DNA of 64,000 bases from Neofusicoccum parvum. Lineage: Eukaryota; Ascomycota; Dothideomycetes; Botryosphaeriales; Botryosphaeriaceae. The notes under the pieces were generated by a model. It saw nothing but the letters and a program-made list of their open reading frames with translations. It was not told the DNA's origin and searched no databases. The first letter of the stretch is position 1, and every line of letters begins with the position of its first letter. The stretch covers positions 558,001 to 622,000 of the forward strand of contig CP087221.1 of assembly GCA_020912385.1 (NCBI GenBank). Reading direction: 5' to 3'. Below, in pieces: positions 55,753 to 64,000 of this stretch. The position numbers were made by a program, and so were the translations under genes.

Positions 55753-57544
55753 TTACGGCATGATCCTCTGCGGGTCCCTGGGGAACAAGCTCGCCAACCG
55801 GACGTTGCCGACGCCGGCCCAGAAGCTGACGATGCGCTCGAGGCCGAAGCCGCCGCCGGCGTGGGGCGGGCAGCCGTAGCGGAAGCCGTCGACGTAGTCC
55901 TTGAGGCCGGGCCCGTCCGGGTTGACGGGCGGGTCCATGCCCTTGCAGCGCTTGGTTAGCAGGGCGGCGTCGTGCACGCGCTGCGCGCCCGACATGATCT
56001 CCTGGCCGCGCATGAACATGTCGTACGAGTTGGACAGGTTGGGGTCGTGCGGCGACGGCATCGTGTAGAACGGGCGGATCGCGAGCGGGAACTGGTCGAG
56101 GACGTAGAAGTCGGAACCGTACTTCTCGAGGACGAGCTTGCCGAGGTGCTTTTCTTGAGGGGTGCTGGTTTTGCAAGTGTCAGTGGGTTGGTGGCTGTGG
56201 TGGTATGATGGTTGGGGGGGGGGGAGGGGTGTTTTACCTGAGATCCTCGTAGTCGCCAAGCTCTTCTCCGGCTTCCCGGAGCATCTGCACACCCTCCTTG
56301 AAGGAGATGATGGGAACCTTGCCGTCGGCGGGCAGCTTGAAGTCCTCGATGGTGTTCTTGCCGCCGCTGGCCCATTCGCGGATGATGTCGGTCTCCTTGC
56401 TGTAGCGCTCGCGCAGACCCTTGAAGATGAACAGCAGCATCTCGACGATGAGGTCGACGACCTCGTGGTAATCCTCCTCGAACGCCATCTCCATATCGAG
56501 ACCGGTAAACTCGGTCAAGTGGCGGGCGGTGTTGCTGTTCTCGGCGCGGAAGACGGGGCCGACCTCGAAGACACGCTCGAAGCCACCGGCAATGAGCATC
56601 TGCTTGTACAGCTGAGGGGATTGGGCGAGATAGGCCTTGCGGTCGAAGTAGGTGCACTCGAAGACGTTGCTGCCACCCTCGGACGCGGCGCCCAGCAGCT
56701 TGGGGGTCTGGATCTGCGTGAAGCCCTTGGAGTGCATGAACTCGGCGTATAGCGCGCATATGCCGCTCTTGATGCGGAAGATGGCACGGTTGTGCGTCGC
56801 GCGCAGGTCGAGCACGCGGTTGTCCAGACGGGTGGCCAGCGCGACGCGCGGGCGCTCGCCCTCCTCCGTCTTCTGCTCCTCGCCGGCGGCGCCCTCCTCG
56901 GGCAGCGGGCGTTCGGCATCCTCGACCTGCAGCGGCAGCTGGGCCTCGGCCTTGGAGATGATGTACAGCTTCTGGATGTGGACCTCGAGGTTCTTGAGGG
57001 TGGCGCTCTTGATGGGCTCCTTGACGCCGCGCACGAGACCATGCACCAGCACGATGGACTGGGCGCTGACGCTGCCGGCGAACTTGACCATCTGCCGCGA
57101 CAGCTTCTCGCTCGCCGCCACGACCGCCTGGATCGTCTCATCGCCCTGCCGCAGGTTCAGGAACGCCAGCTTCGCCGACTGCGACCGCGCGTTGATGACG
57201 GTGCACCGGAACACCACCGGCTCCTCCTGCTCCTTGAGCTCCGTGAATTTGGCCCGCGTCTGGCCTGACGGCGTGTAGGGCACCGAGCCGATCATGGGCA
57301 GCTCGCCGTAGTCCTCCTTCGACACGTCGGTCGCGGCGTCGCCGCCCTGTTGCTTGAGGCGCTCGGCCATTTCGCGCTCCTTGGCTGCCGCCTTCTTCGC
57401 AGCCTGCGTCCTTCTGCGTCAATTGCACATCCAATGGCCATTATGGGTGTGGGAGCTTCCCACCTTCTCGGCCTCCTTCTGAGCCTTCTTCAAAGCATTC
57501 TTGGAGGGGGCGGCGCCCTCGGCGGGAGGTGCGTTGTCAGCCAT
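55753..57544 (-). CDS. DPS1: Aspartyl-tRNA synthetase, cytoplasmic
   Basis: Exons, in minus order, are 57544-57464, 57403-56238 and 56164-55753, giving 552 residues; introns are 60 and 73 nt. The Lys/Ala-rich N-terminal helix ([21 protein letters not shown]) is the tRNA-binding extension of fungal AspRS. An OB-fold anticodon domain follows ([34 protein letters not shown]). The catalytic core has [41 protein letters not shown], class II motif 2 ([15 protein letters not shown]) and motif 3 ([14 protein letters not shown] with LFPRDPQRI). It charges tRNA-Asp in the cytosol. The first intron donor is weak (GTGGGA); the chosen acceptor gives the smooth helix [10 protein letters not shown]. The large antisense frames are shadows. 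Confidence 0.96.
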
Positions 57545-58343
57545 TGTGGATGATTTTGCGGTTGAAAAGACGGATCGACGGTCGGAATGCGGCGTGGAAT
57601 ATATAGAACGGTCCCGGGGTGCGGTGACCGTGGTTGGCGTGGAGTGACGGCGGTGGTGATTGCTGTGAGTCGAAATTTCGGCGACGAGGCGGGGTGACGT
57701 GGTGGGGTGCGCGCCCATCTCCCGCACTCGGGCCAAGCCTCCACCACGCTGCAAGCTCTGGCCCATCAGGGTCTGATTCAAGAGAAAAATGCCATGCTAC
57801 TCGGATCATCCAGCCGCCACATGCTCATAGGAAGCCTCGGTTTATTTTGAACATCGACCAGCTTTGCAGCCGGAAATCCACACATTTGGATTCCGGTCCA
57901 GCCGGCCAGGACTTAATGGCTTCAGCCCTACGCTTCGTGAGCTCACCCGACTTCAGTGACTCAAAACGAACATTTATTTTTTCACCGTCCCCGAAGGTCG
58001 CTTCGTCTAGACACCGGCGGTGATACTCAGCGAGACTTTTTTTTAAAAGCACTTGATTTCAGTTGAATCATCCCTCGGCAACTCGCAGAATGCCAGTCCA
58101 GAAACTAACCCGCAGAGCCACTCCACCGCCATCCCATCATTACTATTAAGCCGTTGACGCCATCGCTATGGTATAAACCACCGAATGCAATATGCAAACC
58201 GTGATGAATGAGCCGCTCCCAGATAAAGCACAAATCGCTGTAGAGCCTCCCCTAAGCTATGAAAGACAGAATCGAAAAGTCCCCAGGCGCGCTTCAGGCC
58301 AGCGCTATCGAAAGAAGGTGGAAAGGACGTCACTTTAGTGAAC
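57545..58343. other. AspRS promoter and raptor 3' end
   Basis: Both neighbours run leftward; the 799 bp holds the AspRS promoter and the raptor 3' region. A T run is at 58036-58044. Frames of 75-129 codons here look non-genic. Confidence 0.6.
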
Positions 58344-61300
58344 TTACTCGCGGTCACCCTCGACATAGTTAGACAGCCCGCTGCATCCGTAGATGTTGAT
58401 GTGAGAATCTTGCAGCGCGGAGCCTGCAATCATCATCCGGTGCGGGTGGAAGGCTGTCGTAGAAATGGGGGTGAACCGCTTGTTTTGCAAGAAGCCAGTG
58501 TAAGGCTCGAAGCTTGAGAGCTGCCTGCCGCTGTTGAGGTTAAACAGCTTAACCACATGGCGTTCGGAACCGCTGCAAGCTTGTCAGCAATGCGTTATCA
58601 AGGTAGTGAGTGGAGGAACTTACACTGCAAAGACCGGCGCATGCTCGTGTACGCTCAGACTTCTAAGCGTATCTCTGGTCGCCTGGATGGTCTTTACGCT
58701 GCGATCCATACGGATGTCCCACAGCTTGACTTCGCCATCACGGCACGCGCTGACTAGCTCGCGCTGGCCACCGCGTTGAAGATGGACATTGGTGAGCCAC
58801 TGCTTGTGCTCCTTCCACACCTTCACCATCTCGCGCTTCTTCTCCATTCGTTGATCGTAGATGCGTACGGCACCGTCGCCGAAACCAGCAGCAAACACCT
58901 GACCCTCAACTTGGTCTGACGTGAGCGAGGTTATGCATGAACCCGAGCGCGCGTTTATATCCTGGACGTTTCAGTCAGTGCCGAGCGAAGTCCGTGTCCA
59001 ACACAACCGAACGTACCTGCGTGCATGTCTCGCTTCCCGCGTTCCAGACACGAATCACGCGAACATCACCAGCGACCAGAATGTGGCCACGACCCTGCTG
59101 CCAGTCAAACACGAGCCCGGCGTATCTGTTGCTCGGTACCAGATCCGTCAGTGCGCGGAACGCTGATACCAGCTCCACCTTGTTCGGGTCTTCGTAGTCG
59201 CGGTAAAGCTTGATTACACCGTCCGAGGACCCAGTCATAAGCAGCGCTTGGTCATCTTCATTGATGAATTTGACCTCCGTCATCTTTGATCCAACCGGAT
59301 TGCCGTTTGAGAAACGGTTAATGCGAGTTTGGCGCTCCCAGTCCCAGACGCTATTCTAAAGTTCAGGTAGTGATTCTTTGCCAGAGTCGGGTAGGATGTA
59401 AACTCACCAAACGGTATCGCTGTCGTCAGTGACGATCAAGTGCTCCTCAAACTGGTGGAAGCACATCTTGACGGGCTGGCTGCCATTATTGAAAAAGCCC
59501 TTCGGCTTATCCCAACGATTGCTTCCCGCAACCTCCTTCAATGGCTGCGTCTCCGCAATCATCTTGTCATTACGATTGCGGCGCCACAACCGCATGTTGT
59601 AGTCCATGCTACCAGGCTCGTCCGCCTCAGTCGGCTTCATCTGTGGCTCGCGGAAGTATTCGGCAGACCACTCAAAGAATCTACTCTTGAGCGGTATGCT
59701 TGGCTTCTGATGAAGATGACGCCGCCTATATGTCCTTGGTGTTGGGACCTTGTCTGGAGGATTCGTTGATGTCGCCGTGCGAATGGAATCCTTCTCATCC
59801 GGCGGTCGGTTCCATTCGCTAGGAATCCGTCCACGAGGAGCACTCGCGTTGGACTTGGTCGGACTCTTCATGGTGTTCCCGGGACTGCCGTCGGAGCTAG
59901 AGTGAGAGCCGAAAGCCAGATTCTTGAGTGACGCAGCAACACTCGCAGTCCTCCGCATACCAGCAGACAAAAATCCATCTTGCTTTGATGGAGTTGGCGG
60001 CGTCGACGGCTGAGTTGGCTGCGGGACGGAATGAGATTGATCTGCGTACGAGCTGCGAGGTGCTTTCTTCTTGGCTTCGGCGCTGATTTGGGCGATCTCA
60101 TCCATAAGGACCTGGGCATATGGTGCGAGCGGTGACTCCAAAACTGCGTTCAGGACATAGTCGACAATAACGCAGGCATTATCAGCAACCTCCGGGTTGG
60201 GGTCAACAGAAAGAATCAAGATGTCCTTCCACATCGCCGAAAACACCGTGTTTTGTGGCAGGCCTCCGGGCGATTCGGTCCCTTCCTGTGGGCTCTGCCT
60301 AAGTGCCATGAGCTGCGCATCGCCGTTGACTTCCTCGCCACCGTTATGTGCTCTGCGGAGTGCGTCTCTCTCTTCTTGTAGCTGCTTGTAGGCAGCAACA
60401 ACGAATTTGTTGTCATATCGAGCAACAAAGGTGGAGAAAAAGACGAGAAGCTCTTTCCGAACCATGCTGTTGCCATCATGAGCCATGAACAAAAGGTTTC
60501 CGGCGATTGACTCCTCAATTTGGGCGACCTGAGGGGTGACGTCCGGAATTCCCAAGAAAGTTGTCAGAGCGTGCAGCATTGAGGCTCTGACCTCGGCAAC
60601 AGGATCCGTCCGCAGGAAAAGCAAGCGTTGATGAGCTTGAACCTGAATACCCGTCCACTTAGCCTCAGGGTAGTCGACCCAGAGCATGCTCAAACACAGA
60701 CATGACCACTGACGAAGGAGAGGGTTGTGAAGATCTCCGAGATGGCCCAAGCAGCTCTCAAAGACCTCGGGGCTGAGCGAGACAACCTGACCCTGGTGAA
60801 AGTCCTTGCAGAACATGGCCACAATGAACGCACACATGGCGCGATGTTCACTTTGATTTCCAATCGGAATACCTGAGTTGGGGTTGAGAATGCTGATAAA
60901 GTAGGTATATCCGTTATCCTTCAGCAGATCTGTTTGGCAAGACTGGTCAACGGCCAGTATGCGGGCCCAGATAAAGACCATGACAGGTTTCAGCTCCATG
61001 GCTTGGGATTGAAGCAGCTTCAGGACGTAAGGGAAAATTCCGATGCTCAAGGCGAGATTCACGGCCCACGGACCCAGGTCGAGGAATTTGCTGAGCAAAA
61101 TCAAGGCACGCAGACGATGCACTTGACTGAGCAGGACTTGCAAGACGATGGGGAGTTGTTCAGGTACCCTCTGCTCCATGGCGCCGCCTTGATCGAGATA
61201 GACCTCAAATGCGGTCAACTGCTCCGCAAAGAAGTTCGAGTGTTGGTATTCGTATTGCTTCTCCCCCCGTTCCGCAGCAATTAGATTGGGAAGCTGGGCG

Positions 61301-62793
61301 AGTATCATCTCGACAGCCAGGTCCCAGCTCTTCCACAGCGGATGATCGTGGGTCTCTGGTATCTCAGGGTAGCATTGGGGATGGCAGTGGTAGACTCTCA
61401 TGATGCGTTGTGCCAGGAGGAAATTCCGGAACAAGGCAGCGACCATCAAATCCTGGCGGAATAGCTTCTTGAAGAGGGGCTTTGATAGAGAGTTCCAAGC
61501 AATGGTGTCTGTGATTGCAGTAAAGATCCAGTTGAGCTCGCCAATCGGGGTGCGCCTTTCTGAAACGCGGCCAGGGATATTCGCCGCATCCTGGAGGGTT
61601 ATGCCGGTTGGCAGGGGGTTTTGCAGGATAAAGAACCGAACGGCCATTTCAATTGGCGTTGTCAGACACGACGTGAACACATCAGCGGGAAGGTCGGGGT
61701 TAGTAGGCAAAGTCTCCTTCTCTCTGCAAGCTGCCAGATGAATGCAATCGCTGAAATCATGGATCTCAGCGTTAGGATCTCTCCTCAACGAGTCGACATA
61801 TTCTTGCTCGTGCTTTTCGGCGAACTTGTTGAAGTTCTGAATAATGAGGCCCGCATCGGAGCAGTCATATACGAAAAGACTAGGGGCACCGAGCCACGAC
61901 TGCAAGTCATACAGAGAGATAGGAATGTACTGAGTGTAGTTCCTGTTGAAGACCCAGATCTCTCCGGATGAAGTCGGCCTGGGTACGCCATGACCGTTGT
62001 AGTGGAAAAGTACACGTTCATTACGGGCATTCTTGCGCAAGGTGGTGCAGTACCTGCGCGTCTCGTCGACAGTCGGGTCAAGGCACAGCTTGTAGCGGGT
62101 GCGCATGCTAAGCTGCTCATACTGAGTTTGCAGAGCCTTCCCAATGTTGTTCATAGGAGTGTGACCCGATGTGCCGGTCGAGATTGTGGGATCAATCCAG
62201 CACTCCAGCTTGGCGCACGGGTTGGTCTTGATCACGTCCGGAGGGTCGACGCCGATATTCAAGCAGAGGGCGAGCACAGCCGAGACGGTCTTGAGCCTGT
62301 CCTTCATACGCCATTCCTGGAGAGGGTAGGTCTCGCTGTCGTCTTTAGGGTTTCCGTTTGTCTCGTGCTTCTTGTCGGTGAAGTACATGAAGAAGGTCGA
62401 GCTCAGCAGATTCTGGTACTCCTCCGAAGTGAGCTGAGACTCCCAGCCGTGTCGAATAGTCCATTCTGCATCTCCGCTCTCGAGCTCATCCTCGTCGCGC
62501 ACTTGCTGCTCGTTGTGTCGAGGGCCAAAATCACTCTTTGCGCGTAGCATCAGCGGGCGCCCTGGCGCGGATCCGTTCGCGCCGTTCACGCGGGGCTCGG
62601 TCATTGTTTCGCTGCGGCGCTCGCGCGTGCCGGTGGCAGATGATGAGCGCGGGCTTGGTATGCTGTCCCGGCGTTCGCGGGAGTCGGGGCGCATGTCGAC
62701 GAGCTGGCCGCTCTCGGCAGCAGCAAGCGTGTGTGAGGACGAGAGGGCGGCGAGTTGATTGTTCGCTCCGGAGGTTGACGTGAGGACCCTCAT
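58344..62793 (-). CDS. KOG1: Raptor homologue, TORC1 scaffold subunit
   Basis: Exons, in minus order, are 62793-59408, 59350-59017, 58961-58624 and 58572-58344, giving 1428 residues, normal for raptor of filamentous fungi. Introns are 57, 55 and 51 nt. The raptor N-terminal caspase-like domain is clear: DRLKTVSAVLALCLNIGVDPPDV, RNERVLFHYNGHGVPRPT, LGAPSLFVYDCSDAG. HEAT repeats fill about 470-850 (LPIVLQVLLSQVHRLRALILLSKFLDLGPWAVN). A disordered Ser/Pro linker leads to seven-blade WD40 (FINEDDQALLMTGSSDGVIKLYRDY; GQVFAAGFGDGAVRIYDQR; FTPISTTAFHPHRMMIAG). Raptor presents substrates to TOR kinase and links nutrients to growth. The stop codon lies inside a GAGTAAGT donor-like sequence, so one more short exon is possible; the start is the first in-frame ATG. 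Confidence 0.96.
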
Positions 62794-64000
62794 AGCAGAT
62801 GGCTGCAGGAAGCCGGTCCCATCTGCATGGAGCGCAGTAGAGGCGAGGCGCTCGCGCGGAATATGAGCGGAGGGCGTTGCGGGGGCGGGAGCTCACCGGT
62901 GAAGTGAACGCGGCGTAAATTGGAGTTCGTAGAGCCACATGCAGCCCGAAGGCAGCCTCGAGCTCACCGGCGGACTATTGCCGCTGCTGACCGCCCGGTG
63001 TGCGCCAGCCAATGGGACGCGTGCTGCTGGCCAGGCGCGTGCAACACCGCAGAGCAGGGCGACGCAGCAATGGGCACACCGGGCGATTGTGCGCCGAGGC
63101 TGCCTGGCCTCGAGTCCTAGGCCTCACACATTTCCCGACGCGGGCGCGGTGAGCACCACCGGACGGCGGGACATGCGCGTTTGTGCATGCCGCGTCGCTC
63201 GCAGTGCGCCTCGGATGGCGATAAGCCGATAAGACACCTCTGCCGGCGGTGGCGGCATTTGGGGCCGCAGCAGCGGCTGCAGGGATGCGCGATTGCGTGA
63301 CGGCACGCCCGCCCGGAATGCACAGAGGCGCTCCCAGCCCGCGGCCCACACGCATTCCTGCCCCTTTCGGGCATTACTCGACACCTCCTGCGGCGGCTGC
63401 AAGGCGGCTGCACTGTGGTTTTGCTGCGCGCCGCCAGCACGCCAGCATGACCCGCCTCCGCAGGGCGGTCGGACATGCACGCTCCGATCGCCAGCGGCCA
63501 ATGGCAGCGCGGCACAGGCGCTGCTAAGCGCAGATCCTCAGGGGAAGCCGGGCAGCGCTGGATAAGGCATGGCCCGGCAGAGACGTGCTGCGCGGGTTGT
63601 CGAACAGCAATTTTGGGCGTGTAGCATGACTCTGTGGAGATCACCATGGCCGCCTCAGGGACCAGACGGGTATAACGAGAAGCCTTAAGCCCTGGTTCTC
63701 TTGCGCGCTACGGACTTCGAGCGCGCTACGGACTTCCAGAGCGCTAAAAGGGCGACGCAGAGCGTCGTTGTTGCAGCGCACGGCGACCAAGCACCAGCGT
63801 CCGCGGACCTCGTGCAGCCCAGCGGCGACCCCTTCCCGTGTCTTCTGTCTCAAGATTTCCACCCCATCCCCGACCACCAATCTCCAGCACTGCCATCAAC
63901 AGCGAGCGGAGCTTGCGTCCTCCACTCCCAGGAAACGTGCGCACAGACGGCGATTCATGAGCGCGGCCGCCATCCGGTTCAAGACATCTGGTCCATGACC
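62794..64000. other. Raptor upstream region and window end
   Basis: About 1.2 kb of GC-rich DNA. An 18-bp unit (GCGCGCTACGGACTTCGA) is repeated in tandem at 63703-63720 and, with one change, 63721-63738. Near the end, ATG at 63957 opens a 13-codon frame; it may be the start of a rightward gene cut by the window, which I cannot support further. Other frames look like chance. Confidence 0.5.
63703..63738. repeat. Two tandem copies of an 18-bp unit
   Basis: GCGCGCTACGGACTTCGA at 63703-63720 is followed directly by GCGCGCTACGGACTTCCA at 63721-63738, differing at one base. A GAGCGCT fragment follows. Confidence 0.85.

Noticed and set aside
55697..57434. Long frames overlapping aspartyl-tRNA synthetase in other registers
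   Set aside because: All are shadows of the GC-rich AspRS exons, whose class II motifs are unambiguous.

Overview
The window is 64 kb of nuclear DNA from a filamentous ascomycete (Pezizomycotina). Dothideomycetes is my best guess at class, from overall sequence resemblance only. The signs are many short spliceosomal introns (about 47-110 nt, GTRNGN...YAG), monocistronic genes on both strands, GC-rich coding sequence, and a gene set typical of such fungi (palI/RIM9, Atg29, Sos7, RTA1-like, Zn2Cys6 regulators, Erg4). I rebuilt exon structures by hand, choosing splice sites that keep frame and restore family motifs. I see no CRISPR array, operon, rRNA, convincing tRNA or intact transposon.

Left part (1-16.4 kb): palI/RIM9 pH-sensing membrane protein (+); a retropepsin-fold protein with an altered active-site triplet (-); a gene-poor 2 kb; the RAVE subunit Rav2/Rogdi (-), divergent from a second SUR7/PalI-superfamily membrane protein (+); a siroheme-synthase-type Met8-like/SUMT fusion (+); and ATG29 (+).

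Middle (16.4-36.2 kb): a 3 kb gene-free stretch with GC-rich inverted repeats leads to a Zn2Cys6 regulator (+) convergent with an RTA1-like 7-TM protein (-). Two very small genes follow (a 57-aa one-span membrane protein and a 40-aa Cys-rich protein), then ribosomal protein eL37 (-), an RS-rich probable splicing protein (-) divergent from kinetochore protein Sos7 (+), a second Zn2Cys6 regulator (+), a 66-aa small ORF (-), an orphan 4-TM protein (-) and VPS62 (-).

Right part (36.2-64 kb): a GC-rich gene-free 2.3 kb; ERG4 (-); an RNF10-type RING protein (-) divergent from a Ubp3/USP10 deubiquitinase (+); a mitochondrial NIPSNAP protein (+); ethanolamine/choline phosphotransferase (+); an F-box protein (+); cytosolic aspartyl-tRNA synthetase (-); and raptor/KOG1 of TORC1 (-), which closes the window.

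Most genes are housekeeping and not functionally clustered. Shared themes are membrane and nutrient signalling (palI, SUR7-like, RTA1-like, raptor, Atg29), lipid and sterol synthesis (ERG4, EPT1) and ubiquitin (RING protein, Ubp3, F-box). I found no obvious new multi-gene system. The least explained items are the DTR retropepsin-like protein, the tiny Cys-rich and membrane proteins, twin hairpins beside an AT-rich island, and the inverted repeats upstream of the first regulator.
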